DNA of 64,000 bases from Halothiobacillus diazotrophicus (GCF_001663815.1 NZ_CP016027.1:310001-374000), one strand, 5' to 3'. Positions 41,547 to 52,669 are shown, numbered from the stretch's first letter. The notes: a model not told the origin generated them from the letters alone. Made by a program: numbers and translations.

Positions 41547-43042
41547 GCCGTCACCTCCTGCCCCATCTGGGCGTCGAGGCCGATGGGCTGGACCTGACCA
41601 TTGGTTGTCTGCTCGGACGCATCGGCAACGACGGGATCTTCACCAAACAGCGGTGCCGAAGCGGGGCGGCTATCCCAGGGGGCCGGCTTGCGCAGCTGGC
41701 CCCAGATCGGGTTGTAGAGCGCCCGGTCGATCTGGCGAACGAGTTCCACCATGCCTTCATAACCGGCATAGGCGTGATGCCGCTCCTGGTTGATGTCCAG
41801 CCAGGGCACGTTGGCCTTAAGGGCGACGAACTGGGACCGCGCACCGGACAGCATGATGTCGGCCTGCGCTTCCTTGAGCATCTTGTACATCTCGCGGGGT
41901 GTCATGTCGTCGATCATGTGGGCATCGCCTCCCATCAGCTCGCTGATACGGTCCTTGTCCTCTTTCGTGGACTTCTTCACGCTGGTGCCCACCACGACCA
42001 TGCCGACTTCCTGCAGGGCCGAAACCACCGACCAGGACTTCACGCCGCCGGTGATCAGCAGCACGCGCTTGCCGTTCAGGCGATTGCCGAAGGCGGTCAT
42101 CTGTTCCCAGGCCCGCGCTTCCTCCTGGGCGATCAGCGCTTCGGTGCGATCCATCAGCTCCGCCGGGGCGCCTTTCTGGATCAGCAGTCGGGCGATCTGC
42201 CGCAGGGATTCGCTGGAATCGGAAATACCGTAGAACGAGCCCTCGAAGAAGGGGATGTCGTAGCGTTCTTCCATCTTGCGGGCGATGTTGATCATCGCCT
42301 TGGAGCACACCATCATCGCTGCCTTGGCACGGTGGGACTGCGCGACCTCATGGTACTTCGCGTCGCCGCTGATGCAGGACAGGATGCGGATGCCCAGGCG
42401 GTCGAGCAGGGGCTTGATCTGCCACAGCTCGCCCGCGAGGTTGTATTCGCCGATGATGTTGATGTCATACGGCGTGGTGGTTTCCGGTTCCTCGGTGCCG
42501 ATCACGTAGTCGAGCAGCGCTTCCCCGGCGAGCTTGTTGCCGAGGTTCTTGCTGCCGACGAAGCCGGGCGAGTTGACGGGAATCACCGGTTTGTCGAACT
42601 TGGCGGCGGCCGCCTTGCAGACCGCCTCGATGTCGTCGCCGATCATCGCCGGTACGCAGGTCTGATAGACGAACACGGCCGGCGGATCGTACTTGTCGAT
42701 GATTTCCTTGATGGACTTGAACAGGTGCTTCTCGCCGCCGTACACCACGTCGAGTTCGTTGATGTCGGTGGTGAAGCCGGTGCGATACAGTCGGGAACCG
42801 GAGGACTTGGCGCCCCGGTTGTCCCAGGAGTTGCCTTCGCAGGCGATCGGCCCATGCACGAGATGGGCGACGTCGGTGAGGGGCTGCAGGGCGATCTTCG
42901 CACCGTCGAAGGCACAGCCGCCGGCGGCAGCGCCGGGTTGCAACTGCTTGGTACAACCCTTCTTGCGATCCTTGTCGGACTTGGACTGGTTCAGTTCGCA
43001 TCCCGGTTCGTTCAGGACGTCCTGGATCTTGTTCTGCAACAT
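41543..43042 (-). CDS. nifE: nitrogenase iron-molybdenum cofactor biosynthesis protein NifE
   Basis: 499 residues, alpha-subunit-like half of NifEN. '[15 protein letters not shown]', '[17 protein letters not shown]' and '[16 protein letters not shown]' contain the three cluster cysteines; '[13 protein letters not shown]' is at the cofactor site. The N-terminal Cys-rich leader ([15 protein letters not shown]) is as in other NifE. Start preceded by GGAGG. Confidence 0.97.
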   Translation of the reverse strand: MLQNKIQDVLNEPGCELNQSKSDKDRKKGCTKQLQPGAAAGGCAFDGAKIALQPLTDVAHLVHGPIACEGNSWDNRGAKSSGSRLYRTGFTTDINELDVVYGGEKHLFKSIKEIIDKYDPPAVFVYQTCVPAMIGDDIEAVCKAAAAKFDKPVIPVNSPGFVGSKNLGNKLAGEALLDYVIGTEEPETTTPYDINIIGEYNLAGELWQIKPLLDRLGIRILSCISGDAKYHEVAQSHRAKAAMMVCSKAMINIARKMEERYDIPFFEGSFYGISDSSESLRQIARLLIQKGAPAELMDRTEALIAQEEARAWEQMTAFGNRLNGKRVLLITGGVKSWSVVSALQEVGMVVVGTSVKKSTKEDKDRISELMGGDAHMIDDMTPREMYKMLKEAQADIMLSGARSQFVALKANVPWLDINQERHHAYAGYEGMVELVRQIDRALYNPIWGQLRKPAPWDSRPASAPLFGEDPVVADASEQTTNGQVQPIGLDAQMGQEVTA

Positions 43043-43094
43043 ATCGCACCTCCGTTCGGCGACGCTCGACGCGCCTGCCCCTGTTCTGATCGGT

Positions 43095-43111
43095 CGCGGC
43101 GAAATGCCGCG
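43095..43111 (-). repeat. stem-loop ahead of nifE
   Basis: CGCGGC-N5-GCCGCG in the 121-bp gap between the [2Fe-2S] ferredoxin gene and nifE. No T tract; no -24/-12 element was seen in the gap, so nifE is probably read from the nifH promoter. Confidence 0.5.
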
Positions 43112-43163
43112 CCCCCCGTATACCTAACCCTTATTCCTGGATATCCCCGATCTTTGAGTCGCC

Positions 43164-43511
43164 TCAGAATTTGACGAGGATGTCCTCATCGCGAACGATG
43201 TATTGGCAGGCCAGACGCCACGGCGGCGGCATGTCATTGACCTCCGCGTCGGTGATCTGGGCCTGGGTGATCTTGCCGGCCAATTTCAGCGCGGTCTTTT
43301 CTTTTTCGGTCAGGCTGATCGCCATGGGCGTCTTGTCGCTCAGGACGCTGACCTGTACGGCGCAGGAGCCGCATTCCCCGTTCTCGCATTCGAAATGCAC
43401 CGGGACCTGGTTGGCCTGGGCAAGGGCGAGGAGGGTGCCGTTATCGCCGGCAATCGCATAGACCGTCAGGTCCTTTTTCATTGCCGGTGATGTGAATGTC
43501 ACATTAGCCAT
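43164..43511 (-). CDS. nif-linked [2Fe-2S] ferredoxin
   Basis: 115 residues, plant/cyanobacterial-type fold. Ligands in 'FECENGECGSC' (Cys42, 47, 50: C-x4-C-x2-C) and Cys102 in 'LACQYIV'. Probably donates electrons to NifH or shields nitrogenase, as the FeSII-like ferredoxins do. Sits between nifK and nifE in the operon. Confidence 0.93.
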   Translation of the reverse strand: MANVTFTSPAMKKDLTVYAIAGDNGTLLALAQANQVPVHFECENGECGSCAVQVSVLSDKTPMAISLTEKEKTALKLAGKITQAQITDAEVNDMPPPWRLACQYIVRDEDILVKF

Positions 43512-43536
43512 GTGAAACCTCGTGTTCGGTGGAAGA

Positions 43537-43569
43537 CAGGTTTCGTGCGGGCTCGTCCCGCACGGACCT
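43537..43569 (-). repeat. stem-loop after nifK
   Basis: CGTGCGGG-N5-CCCGCACG perfect 8-bp stem flanked by CAGG/CCTG, ten bases after the nifK stop. No T tract; more likely an mRNA-stability or processing element than a full terminator. Confidence 0.65.
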
Positions 43570-43580
43570 GCTTCGGTTGC

Positions 43581-45140
43581 TTAACGAATGATGTCGTAGC
43601 TGTAGTCGGTCTTCGCGACGATGTTCGTGTTGCGATCCATCTCATCGAAGATGCGGTCGAGGATCTTGACGAGCACGTTCATGCCGCCCTGATAGCCCCA
43701 GATCGGGTAACGATGGTGATGGTGGCGATCGAAGATCGGGAAGCCCATGCGGATCAGCGGCGTGCCGGTGTCGCGCTCCAGGTACTTGCCGTAGGTGTTG
43801 CCGATCAGGAAGTCCACCGGCTCGGTGAACAGCAGGCTGCGCATGTGCCACAGATCCTTGCCGGCATACACGTGGCAGTCCTTGCCGAACGGCGAGGAAT
43901 CGAACAGGGCCTGAACCTTGGCCGCCCATTCCTTGTTGCCGTTGGTGGCCAGGACGTGGGTGGGCTCGGCGCCGAGTTCCAGCAGGAAGCCGGCGAGGCC
44001 GAGGCACATGTCCGGATCGCCGTACAGCGCGAACTTCTTGCCGTGCAGGTGCGCGGTGGAGTCGGCGATGGCATCCACGAGGCGGCCGCGTTCCTTCTCC
44101 AGTTCAACCGGGATTTCCTTGCCGCTGATCTTGGACAGTGCCATCAGCAGCGCGTCGGTGCCGTTGACGCCGATCGGGCTGTTCAGCGCGACGACTTCCT
44201 GGCCGTGTTCGCCGATGAAGGGCAGGGTCTTCTCGGTGCAGTATTCCTGCAGGGAGATGGTGCCGGCGGCGTTCAGCGCATCGGCGGTGGCTTCCAGCGT
44301 GGTGCCGCCGTCGTACATGCGGAATTCGCCGTCCGTCGGGGTGTCGAACACGTCGCTGGTGTCGGCCAGGATGGTGTATTCGATGCCCATCGCGTCCATG
44401 ATGCGCTTGATCTCGCGGGTGTTGCCGACGGTGTAGCCGTCGAAGCCGCCGATCACGTTGACCTTGCCGTTCGGGGTGCGCTTGAGCGCTTCGGTGGTGC
44501 CGGCCTTGCCGTCCCAGAAGTGCTGCAGTACGCCCTTGAGCGCATTGTCGTAGCCGGTGATGTGGCTGCCGACGAAGGCCGGGGTGTGGGCGAAGGGCAC
44601 GTCGTATTCCGCCGGTACGCTGCCCTTTTCCTTCGCGGTCTTGATGAAGGCGTTCAGGTCGTCGCCGATCACTTCCGCCATGCAGGTCGTGGAGACCGCG
44701 ATCATCTTCGGCTGGTACATGTTGTAGGTGTTGGCCAGGCCGTCGACCATGTTGTTCAGGCCGCCGAATACCGCCGCATCCTCGGTCATGGAGGAGGAGA
44801 CGCAGGAGCTGGGCTCCTTGAAGTGGCGGGACAGGTGGCTGCGGTAGTAGGCCACGCAACCCTGTGATCCATGCACGAAGGGCATGGTGCTCTCGAAGCC
44901 AACAGCCGCGAACACAGCGCCCAGGGGCTGGCAGGCCTTGGCCGGATTCACCGTCAGGGCTTCGCGAGCGAAGTTCTTTTCACGGTATTCCCAGGTCTTG
45001 GTCCAGTCCTTGACCTGAACGAGACGCTCGTCGGACTCCGCGAATTCAAATTGTTCTTTCTTGTTCTTGAGCATCTCGACGTATTCCGGCTCCCGGAACA
45101 GTTCGAAGTGGTCAAGGACCTTTTCTGCATTCTGACTCAT
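43581..45140 (-). CDS. nifK: nitrogenase MoFe protein beta chain NifK
   Basis: 519 residues. P-cluster cysteines Cys70 (NPAKAC), Cys95 (GSQGC) and Cys153 (STTC) are present, and the N-terminal extension '[20 protein letters not shown]' wraps the alpha subunit. With NifD it forms the alpha2beta2 MoFe protein that reduces N2. Preceded by GAGGAAT and a 69-bp gap carrying a stem-loop. Confidence 0.98.
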   Translation of the reverse strand: MSQNAEKVLDHFELFREPEYVEMLKNKKEQFEFAESDERLVQVKDWTKTWEYREKNFAREALTVNPAKACQPLGAVFAAVGFESTMPFVHGSQGCVAYYRSHLSRHFKEPSSCVSSSMTEDAAVFGGLNNMVDGLANTYNMYQPKMIAVSTTCMAEVIGDDLNAFIKTAKEKGSVPAEYDVPFAHTPAFVGSHITGYDNALKGVLQHFWDGKAGTTEALKRTPNGKVNVIGGFDGYTVGNTREIKRIMDAMGIEYTILADTSDVFDTPTDGEFRMYDGGTTLEATADALNAAGTISLQEYCTEKTLPFIGEHGQEVVALNSPIGVNGTDALLMALSKISGKEIPVELEKERGRLVDAIADSTAHLHGKKFALYGDPDMCLGLAGFLLELGAEPTHVLATNGNKEWAAKVQALFDSSPFGKDCHVYAGKDLWHMRSLLFTEPVDFLIGNTYGKYLERDTGTPLIRMGFPIFDRHHHHRYPIWGYQGGMNVLVKILDRIFDEMDRNTNIVAKTDYSYDIIR

Positions 45141-45164
45141 GGCTACATTCCTCTTTGATAAAGG

Positions 45165-45203
45165 GGCGGCAGCTTCCGCCCAAACCGTGGCGGGGCTGCC
45201 GCC
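45165..45203 (-). repeat. stem-loop between nifD and nifK
   Basis: GGCGGCAGC / GCTGCCGCC, a perfect 9-bp stem around 21 bases, in the 69-bp intercistronic gap. Confidence 0.6.
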
Positions 45204-45209
45204 GTTTAC

Positions 45210-46661
45210 CTATTTCCAAGGTGTCTTGGTCAATTTCCAGACCGGGTTGTTGATGGCCATGTCCATGTCACGGGCGAAGATCGCGAAACCGTCGTAGCCG
45301 TGATAGGGGCCGGAATAGTCCCAGGAGTGCATCTGACGGAAGGGCACGCCCATCTTCTGGAACACGTACTTTTCCTTGATGCCGGAACCGACGAGGTCGG
45401 GCTGGACGGCTTCGACGAACTTCTCGAATTCGTATCCGTTCACGTCGTCGTAGATCAGCGTGCTGTCTTTGACGTAGTGCGTGGTGCGCTGATAGTCGTC
45501 GTTGTGGCCGAATTCGTAGCCGGTGCCGACCACTTCCATGCCGAGGTCCTCATACGCGCCGATGACGTGACGCGGGCGCAGGCCGCCGACGTACAGCATG
45601 ACGGTCTTGCCTTCCAGGCGCGGGCGATAACGTGCGATCACGTCGTCCACGAGCTTGCGGTACTTGGCGATGACCCGCTCGGCGCCTTCCTTGATCTTGT
45701 CGTCGAAATGGCTGGCGATTTCGCGCAGGGACGCTTCGATCTTGCTCGGGCCGAAGAAGTTGTATTCCACCCAGGGAATCCCGAACTTCTCTTCCATGTG
45801 GCGGCTGATGTAGTTCATCGAGCGGTAGCAGTGCAGGATGTTCAGCTTGGCCTTGGGGGTGTTCTCCAGTTCCGCGATGCTGCCGTCGCCGGACCACTGG
45901 GCGATGACGCGCAGGCCCATTTCCTCGAGCAGGATGCGGGAAGACCAGGCATCGCCACCGATGTTGTAGTCACCGATGATGGCCACGTCGTAGGGCGTGG
46001 TCTCGAAATCCGGATGCTTGTCGTCGGACTTGTCGAAGACGTAGTCGCGGATGGTGTCGTTGGCGATGTGGTGACCCAGGGACTGGGAAACGCCACGGAA
46101 GCCTTCGCAACGCACCGGAACGATGGTCTTGCCGCCGAATTCCTTGGATTTCTTCTTGGAAACGGCTTCGATGTCGTCACCGATCAGGCCGATCGGGCAC
46201 TCGGACTGGACCGTGATGCCATGGTTGAGCGGGAACAGTTCCTCGATCTCGTCCATGATCTTTTCCAGCTTCTTGTCGCCACCGAACACGATGTCCTTTT
46301 CCTGGAAATCGGAGGTGAACTGCATCGTGCCGAAGGTATCCACACCGGTGGTTCCGATGTAGTAGTTGCGGCGGGATGCCCAGGAGTACTGGCCACAGCC
46401 GACCGGGCCGTGACTGATGTGGATCATGTCCTTGATCGGACCCCAGACCACACCCTTGGAGCCGGCATAGGCACAGCCGCGGATGGTCATGACGCCCGGA
46501 ATGGACTTGATGTTGGATTTGACGCCACAGTCCGGCTTACCTTCTTCGAAGGTGTTCAGATGCTTGGCGCGCCGTTTTGCCGTTTTTTCGGGATAAACCT
46601 TGAGGACTTCCTCGATCAGTTCCCGGTTGCGGACTTTTGCCTCTTCAGCGGTCAGACTCAT
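45210..46661 (-). CDS. nifD: nitrogenase MoFe protein alpha chain NifD
   Basis: 483 residues. P-cluster ligands Cys63, Cys89 and Cys155 ('RGCAYAG', '[10 protein letters not shown]', '[11 protein letters not shown]'), FeMo-co ligand Cys in '[12 protein letters not shown]' and His in '[12 protein letters not shown]' are all present. Houses the active-site cofactor. Strong GAGGAGG start signal. Confidence 0.98.
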   Translation of the reverse strand: MSLTAEEAKVRNRELIEEVLKVYPEKTAKRRAKHLNTFEEGKPDCGVKSNIKSIPGVMTIRGCAYAGSKGVVWGPIKDMIHISHGPVGCGQYSWASRRNYYIGTTGVDTFGTMQFTSDFQEKDIVFGGDKKLEKIMDEIEELFPLNHGITVQSECPIGLIGDDIEAVSKKKSKEFGGKTIVPVRCEGFRGVSQSLGHHIANDTIRDYVFDKSDDKHPDFETTPYDVAIIGDYNIGGDAWSSRILLEEMGLRVIAQWSGDGSIAELENTPKAKLNILHCYRSMNYISRHMEEKFGIPWVEYNFFGPSKIEASLREIASHFDDKIKEGAERVIAKYRKLVDDVIARYRPRLEGKTVMLYVGGLRPRHVIGAYEDLGMEVVGTGYEFGHNDDYQRTTHYVKDSTLIYDDVNGYEFEKFVEAVQPDLVGSGIKEKYVFQKMGVPFRQMHSWDYSGPYHGYDGFAIFARDMDMAINNPVWKLTKTPWK

Positions 46662-46698
46662 GTTGACCTCCTCAAATTTTTCCTGAATTTCGTGGGGT

Positions 46699-46726
46699 GG
46701 ACGCCCCTTCCGGAGAAGGCGCGTCC
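46699..46726 (-). repeat. stem-loop after nifH
   Basis: GGACGC-CCTTC-TCCG-GAAGG-GCGTCC with one internal mismatch, eight bases after the nifH stop. A stable 3' hairpin here is expected to protect the abundant nifH mRNA and lower readthrough to nifDK. Confidence 0.65.
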
Positions 46727-46734
46727 GGCCGGCA

Positions 46735-47712
<978 letters not shown>

Positions 47713-47727
47713 TCAAAACCGGTTTAA

Positions 47728-47760
47728 CTAACTGTAAATAAAGAAATTAAATTGATTGTA
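47728..47760. promoter_or_regulatory. AT-rich stretch between nifH promoter and NifA site
   Basis: A 33-base AT-rich run (AACTGTAAATAAAG...TTGATTGTA) between the -24/-12 element and the nearest UAS, the position where IHF usually bends nif promoters. No exact IHF consensus match. Confidence 0.3.
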
Positions 47761-47777
47761 GCGCTCGGGCGAGCACA

Positions 47778-47793
47778 TGTTTGAAAGCTGACA
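47778..47793. promoter_or_regulatory. NifA activator site proximal to nifH
   Basis: Exact TGT-N10-ACA centred about 105 bases upstream of the nifH start and about 255 from the divergent start. Confidence 0.8.
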
Positions 47794-47937
47794 AACCCCA
47801 TCCGTTTGTCAGGAAAGGAACGGAGAAATCGACGCACCCCACCGGGGTTTTTCCGGCGGGTTCCGGTCATGAATGCCGAATCAGGGATGCGGCACTTCCG
47901 GTCGTCGCACCGGCTAATGGCTGATTTTTCAGGCGAT

Positions 47938-47953
47938 TGTCGAACTTCATACA
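47938..47953. promoter_or_regulatory. NifA activator site proximal to the dra operon
   Basis: Exact TGT-N10-ACA centred about 93 bases from the rightward start and about 265 from the nifH start. Confidence 0.75.
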
Positions 47954-48012
47954 CGCGGGTTGTAAACCGGACCGTTGCAGCCGTTTTCCGCCCGCGCATA
48001 ACCTGAATCGGA

Positions 48013-48028
48013 TGGCATAAAAGATGCT
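48013..48028 (+). promoter_or_regulatory. divergent sigma-54 promoter of the dra-nifA genes
   Basis: TGGCATA-AAAG-ATGCT: invariant GG and GC with right spacing; mismatches only at weak positions. Predicted start about 48039. It would place draT, draG and nifA under NifA control, including autoactivation. Confidence 0.65.
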
Positions 48029-48143
48029 TCCCTACCTAATTGAACCGGGTGCGTGTGGCGGTCCATCGTGACCGGGCCGTTCGCGGTCGGGATGCCCGAA
48101 CGATGCGTTCGGCAGATGGCCCTACTGATACAGGAGCTGGCGT

Positions 48144-48518
48144 ATGCAAATCGGTGTTGATTGCAATCTTGCGGTGGGAAATCGGCGCATCTTCGTGGTG
48201 GCTGAGGATGAAATCGCGCGCATGGCCGTGCAGTTCATGCTGCACGACGAGTATGAAACGCATGAGTTCGGCTCGCTGGACGTCGCGGCGGAAAAAGCCC
48301 GCGACTGGCCGCCCGATCTGATGATCGTGGGTGCCGAGTTGCTGGCCGATGATGAGGCGCTGACGACCCGATTCCCGCAGGCGCGCCTGCTCAAGTTGAT
48401 GGAAGGCGATGCAGCGGGTGATGCGGCGGGTGATGGGGGTGGTGAGATTGCCTGCCTGTACAAGCCGTTGCGTCTGGAATCGGTGCGGTCGGCTGTGGCG
48501 AACGAGTTCAAGGCGTGA
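48144..48518 (+). CDS. degenerate response-regulator receiver protein
   Basis: 124 residues with a receiver-like pattern: 'RIFVVAEDEIARMAVQFML' supplies the acidic pair after beta-1, 'PPDLMIVGAEL' is beta-3 where the phospho-Asp should be but Gly/Ala stand instead, and 'CLYKPLRLESV' gives the K-P dipeptide of beta-5. A GD/A-rich repeat (about 89-97) replaces loop beta-4. So it is probably a non-phosphorylated pseudo-receiver. AGGAG precedes the ATG, and its stop overlaps the draT start (GTGA). Role in regulating DraT/DraG or NifA is inference. Confidence 0.7.
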   Translation: MQIGVDCNLAVGNRRIFVVAEDEIARMAVQFMLHDEYETHEFGSLDVAAEKARDWPPDLMIVGAELLADDEALTTRFPQARLLKLMEGDAAGDAAGDGGGEIACLYKPLRLESVRSAVANEFKA

Positions 48519-49408
48519 CGCGAGGCGTTCCCGGAAATACACCCCGAAGCAAAGCGGCCAAAAGGCCGCCAACAACGCCCTCGGCCGTGACAAAGCCGGC
48601 CGGAGGGCAGGTTGCGAATATGGGCAGCAATCTCGTCGGTTTGCCGACCGGATTGCTGATGGGCGCGGATTTCAATGCCTTTCCGCTGCCCCTGCATATC
48701 GCCGGGACGCGGGCGGCGCATGCGGCGCTGTTCGAGGAACTGGATTCCCCGCAGGGGCGCTCGATGGATGAAGCTGCGACGGGCATTCGTTTCCAGCAGT
48801 ACATGGAGATGCAGTTTCCGGCGGCGACCCAGCGGCCGGGCGATGCGTCCCGGCGTTTCCGGGCGCAGTACCTGCGGTTGCTGCATGGCTGGGGCTACGA
48901 CAGCAATTCGCCGGAGGGCGCGGTACTGAAGGCCTGGGTAGAGAGTCGCTTCGGCATCCCGGCGACCTTTCACCGCGCCGTGATCGGGCGCTTCGGCAGC
49001 CCGGCGTGGCTGCAATACATGGAGGACAAGAGCTCCTCCCGGTTCGACAACAATGCGATCCGTCTGCAACTGGACCTTTTGTTCGAATTCGCACAATGGT
49101 TCCTGCGACGGTTCGGTACGCCGGGGCAGCGTCATATCACGCTGTACCGGGGCACCAACGATTTTGCGGAGCATCCGGTGATCTCGCGTCAGGATGCGCG
49201 GCATGGGGTGATCCGCCTGAACAATCTCGTGTCGTTCACGCGGGAGCGGGACATCGCGGACGAGTTCGGCGACATCATTCTCGAGGTGCAGGTGCCGTTG
49301 GTGAAGGTGCTGTTTTTCAATGGCCTGATTCCCTGCCATCCCTTGAAGGGCGAGGCGGAATATCTGGTGATCGGAGGGGACTATGCGGTACGCATGGATT
49401 ACTACTGA
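48515..49408 (+). CDS. draT: NAD+--dinitrogen-reductase ADP-D-ribosyltransferase DraT
   Basis: 297 residues from a GTG overlapping the upstream stop by four bases; the conserved domain begins near residue 36 (ATG at 48620), so a shorter form is possible. 'ITLYRGTNDF', 'NLVSFTRERDIADEFGD' and 'KGEAEYLVIGGDY' are the NAD-binding R, STS-like and E-x-E motifs of DraT. It inactivates NifH by ADP-ribosylating Arg103 when ammonium or darkness/energy stress appears. Confidence 0.93.
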   Translation: MTRGVPGNTPRSKAAKRPPTTPSAVTKPAGGQVANMGSNLVGLPTGLLMGADFNAFPLPLHIAGTRAAHAALFEELDSPQGRSMDEAATGIRFQQYMEMQFPAATQRPGDASRRFRAQYLRLLHGWGYDSNSPEGAVLKAWVESRFGIPATFHRAVIGRFGSPAWLQYMEDKSSSRFDNNAIRLQLDLLFEFAQWFLRRFGTPGQRHITLYRGTNDFAEHPVISRQDARHGVIRLNNLVSFTRERDIADEFGDIILEVQVPLVKVLFFNGLIPCHPLKGEAEYLVIGGDYAVRMDYY

Positions 49409-49500
49409 TACGAATCGATCATTGGCCGATCCTTTATGGAGGCACGGTCATGGCCGGGCTGCTTCGGTCAGTCGTCCGTTTTGCACGGACGGAGGCGATC

Positions 49501-50487
49501 ATGAACGCTAATGCGCCGGTGCGTACGTCGGCCGATGAGCTGAAATCCCGCGCCCTCGGCGCCTATTGGGGATTGGCCGTCGGCGATGCGCTCGGCGCGA
49601 CCGTCGAGTTCATGCAACCCCGGGAAATCCAGGCCGAGTACGGGTTGCACCGCAATATGATCGGCGGCGGCTGGCTGCATCTGAAAGCGGGGCAGGTGAC
49701 CGACGACACCGAGATGAGCCTCGTCCTCGGCGAAAGCATTCTTGCCGATACGTCCTGGTCGCTGCCCCAGTTCGCCGACGGCATGGCGGCCTGGTTGAAA
49801 AGCAATCCCGTGGATGTGGGCAATACCTGTCGGCGCGGCATTCGGCGCTATCTCGTGGACGGCAGTCTCTGCGGTCCCGAATCGGAATGGGATGCGGGTA
49901 ACGGGGCTGCCGTGCGCAATCTCCCGGCCGTGCTCGCCACGCTGGACGACGAGGTCGCCTTCGAGCGGATCAGCCTGGATCAGGCCCATCTCACGCACCA
50001 CAACCCGCTTTCCGATGCGGCCATCCTGACCCTTGGCCGGATGGTACGGGTGCTGGTTCACGGCGGCGATCTCGACGATGTGGCCCAGATGGCTGCCGCG
50101 CTGGCGGTTGGTCATCGTGCGTTCCGTTTTGCACCCTATAACGGACTGAGCACCGCCTATGTCGCGGATACGGTCAACACCGTGTTCCATCATCTGTTCC
50201 GAACGGACAACTTCCGGGATTGTTTGATCGCTACCGTGAATCAGGGGGGCGATGCCGACTCTACCGGAGCGTTGGCCGGCATGCTTGCGGGCGCCCATTA
50301 CGGGGTCGCGGCGATTCCCCCGGAATGGCTCAAGCGCCTGGATCCGGTCGTCAAGCAGGCGATTGCCGATCAGGTGGACGGCTTGCTCGCCTGGCGGGGT
50401 GCATTGCCCGTGGCACGGGTCGATGCGGGTGGCGTGACCCGGGCCATACCCGGGCCGTGGTGGGTTGAGGTCAAGGGATGTCGATGA
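49501..50487 (+). CDS. draG: ADP-ribosyl-[dinitrogen reductase] hydrolase DraG
   Basis: 328 residues from the ATG at 49501 (GGAGGCGATC before it), which aligns with DraG N-termini; an in-frame ATG at 49450 with its own GGAGG would add 17 residues. 'AVGDALGATVEF', 'VTDDTEMSLVLGE' and 'NQGGDADSTGALAG' are the dinuclear Mn-binding motifs. It removes ADP-ribose from NifH and reactivates it. 92 bp after draT. Confidence 0.94.
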   Translation: MNANAPVRTSADELKSRALGAYWGLAVGDALGATVEFMQPREIQAEYGLHRNMIGGGWLHLKAGQVTDDTEMSLVLGESILADTSWSLPQFADGMAAWLKSNPVDVGNTCRRGIRRYLVDGSLCGPESEWDAGNGAAVRNLPAVLATLDDEVAFERISLDQAHLTHHNPLSDAAILTLGRMVRVLVHGGDLDDVAQMAAALAVGHRAFRFAPYNGLSTAYVADTVNTVFHHLFRTDNFRDCLIATVNQGGDADSTGALAGMLAGAHYGVAAIPPEWLKRLDPVVKQAIADQVDGLLAWRGALPVARVDAGGVTRAIPGPWWVEVKGCR

Positions 50488-51026
50488 AGCGCATGAGCAC
50501 AATCATTTTCTACGAGAAACCCGGCTGCCAGAATCAGGCCGGACAGAAGCAGGCATTGCGCGCCGCCGGTTTCGATCTGGATGTGCGGAACCTGCTCACG
50601 ACATCCTGGCGTGCGGAGACCTTGCGACCGTTTTTCGGCGATCGACCCGTGGCGGACTGGTTCAACCGTGCCGCGCCGCGGGTGAAATCCGGCGAGGTTG
50701 TGCCGGAAGAGATGGCGCCAGAAGAGGCTCTGGCCGCGATGATGGCCGACCCGTTGCTGATTCGTCGCCCCTTGATGCAGATCGGTCAACTTCGTGTCTG
50801 CGGATATGACGAAATTTCCAAGCGAATATTATGGATTTCTACTGGTCAAGGGGATTACGCTATAGGCAACCCGGATCAGTTTCAGACGTGTACCCAGACG
50901 TTACCTTGTCCGAATCCGGATCAGGTGACCCAGCTGCACGACAGGGCGCATTCATCGTCGTCCCCCAGCGGCAGTTGCGCATCAGGAGGGAATGCCCACC
51001 ATGAAGAATCTCGCCATGCATCATAA
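50478..51026 (+). CDS. ArsC/Spx-family nitrogenase-associated protein
   Basis: 182 residues (starts at 50484 or 50493 are also possible); the start overlaps the draG stop. The first 115 residues are an ArsC/Spx thioredoxin-like domain: '[23 protein letters not shown]' (opening, in part) with a single Cys, and 'RRPLMQIG' cis-Pro region, matching the 'nitrogenase-associated protein' family. The last about 65 residues are low-complexity, Ser/Cys-rich and unlike the family, and run 26 bases into nifA. Function unknown; likely thiol-linked. Confidence 0.82.
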   Translation: MSMKRMSTIIFYEKPGCQNQAGQKQALRAAGFDLDVRNLLTTSWRAETLRPFFGDRPVADWFNRAAPRVKSGEVVPEEMAPEEALAAMMADPLLIRRPLMQIGQLRVCGYDEISKRILWISTGQGDYAIGNPDQFQTCTQTLPCPNPDQVTQLHDRAHSSSSPSGSCASGGNAHHEESRHAS

Positions 51027-52629
51027 TCCGCAAGAACTGACCGCGATGTACGAGGTCAGCAAGGTGCTGAGCTCGTCGCTGGATCTCGATCACATCCTCA
51101 ACGATGTGCTCAAGACGCTGGACATTCATCTGCACATGTCGCCGGCCATGATCCTGCTGCGCATGGACGACAGCCATGTGGGCGTGATGGCAGCCACGGG
51201 GCTGACGGCGGCCGAGATGGAGCGGGGGCGCTATCGCCTCGGCGAAGGCATGATCGGCAAGATCATGCGCGCCGGGATGCCGGTGGTGATTCCCGATACC
51301 TCGCAGGAACCGGAGTTTCTCCATCGCACGGTGCAGAAGGATCACGCGCGGCAACAGCTGCATGCCTTCGTCGGCGTGCCGATCAAGGTCGGTTTCGAAT
51401 GCATCGGCGTGCTGGCGATCTACCGCACCGAGCAGCAGAAGGGCGTGAGCTTCGGGTCGGATGTGCGCATGCTGCAGATGGTCGCCAATCTCGTGGGCCA
51501 GACCGTGAGCCTGCACCAGGGCATCACCGCCGAGCGCAACCGCCTGATCCAGGAAACCCACCGCCTGCAGAAGGAACAGACCAAGCGGTACAACATCGAC
51601 AACGTCATCGGCAACAGCAAGGCCATGCAGGCCGTGTTCGCCGACGTGCACCAGGCGGCGCCGAGCAAGGCCACCGTGCTGCTGCGCGGTGAATCGGGCA
51701 CCGGCAAGGAAGTGATCGCCCGCGCCATCCACGAATTGAGCCCGCGCCGGGACAAGCCCTTCGTCAAGCTCAACTGCGCAGCGCTGCCCGAAAGCCTGCT
51801 GGAATCGGAATTGTTCGGTCACGAGCGCGGTGCATTCACCGGGGCGACCCAGGAGCGCAAGGGCCGATTCGAACTGGCGGACGGCGGCACGCTGTTCCTC
51901 GATGAAATCGGCGAAATCTCCGCGTCCTTCCAGGCCAAGCTGCTGCGCGTGCTGCAGGAGCGGGAATTCGAGCGGGTCGGCGGTACCCAGACGCGTCGCG
52001 TGAACGTGCGCATCATCACCGCCACCAACCGCAATCTTGAGGAAGCCGTCAGCAAGGGCGAATTCCGTGCCGATCTGTACTACCGCATCAACGTGGTCTC
52101 CATCTTCCTGCCACCGCTGCGCGAACGCCGCGAAGACATTCCGGCGCTGGTGAACTACTTCGTGGAGCGGTTCAACGACGAAAACAACCGTCACATCCAG
52201 TACAACCCGGATGCGATGCAGACCATGCTTTCCTGCTTCTGGCCCGGCAACGTGCGGGAAATGGAAAACTGCATCGAACGCACCTGCACCATGCTGCGCG
52301 GCGACGAGGTGATCCGCCAGACGGATATTCCCTGCCAGCGCAATCAGTGCCTGTCCATGTCGTTGCGGCCGGCCGCAAACGGTCACCCGATCGTCACGCT
52401 CTCGGTGCCTGCGCAGAGCGTAACGCCGCCAACTTCCGAGCAGCCTGCCGGTACCCGGGGCACCAATGAAGACACGCCGGACCAGCCCCTCTCCGAACGC
52501 GATCGCCTGATCGATGCCATGGAACGCTGCGGCTGGGTTCAGGCCAAGGCTGCACGCATGCTCAATACCACCACGCGCAAGCTGGGTTATGCCCTGCAGA
52601 AGCATCGGATCGAAGTGAAGCGATTGTAA
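51001..52629 (+). CDS. nifA: nif-specific transcriptional activator NifA
   Basis: 542 residues: N-terminal GAF domain (about 20-165), sigma-54-interacting AAA+ domain (about 200-435) with Walker A 'GESGTGKE' and the GAFTGA loop, and a C-terminal Fis-type HTH ('[19 protein letters not shown]'). Between AAA+ and HTH the cysteines are spaced C-x11-C-x20-C-x4-C (SCFWPG...ENC...PCQRNQC), close to the C-x11-C-x19-C-x4-C signature of oxygen-sensitive NifA. No nifL lies in the window. Start at 51001 has GGAGGG nine bases upstream; an ATG at 50992 is too close to it. Confidence 0.95.
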   Translation: MKNLAMHHNPQELTAMYEVSKVLSSSLDLDHILNDVLKTLDIHLHMSPAMILLRMDDSHVGVMAATGLTAAEMERGRYRLGEGMIGKIMRAGMPVVIPDTSQEPEFLHRTVQKDHARQQLHAFVGVPIKVGFECIGVLAIYRTEQQKGVSFGSDVRMLQMVANLVGQTVSLHQGITAERNRLIQETHRLQKEQTKRYNIDNVIGNSKAMQAVFADVHQAAPSKATVLLRGESGTGKEVIARAIHELSPRRDKPFVKLNCAALPESLLESELFGHERGAFTGATQERKGRFELADGGTLFLDEIGEISASFQAKLLRVLQEREFERVGGTQTRRVNVRIITATNRNLEEAVSKGEFRADLYYRINVVSIFLPPLRERREDIPALVNYFVERFNDENNRHIQYNPDAMQTMLSCFWPGNVREMENCIERTCTMLRGDEVIRQTDIPCQRNQCLSMSLRPAANGHPIVTLSVPAQSVTPPTSEQPAGTRGTNEDTPDQPLSERDRLIDAMERCGWVQAKAARMLNTTTRKLGYALQKHRIEVKRL

Positions 52630-52669
52630 CGATCCTGTCTGCGGCGATCCTGCCGCAGGATCCGGTTTT

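Noticed and set aside
41543-43042. Gene at 41543 as a second nifD or a vnfD/anfD
   Set aside because: Its N-terminal Cys-rich leader, the [11 protein letters not shown] block and position before nifN identify it as nifE; no vnf/anf-specific genes occur.
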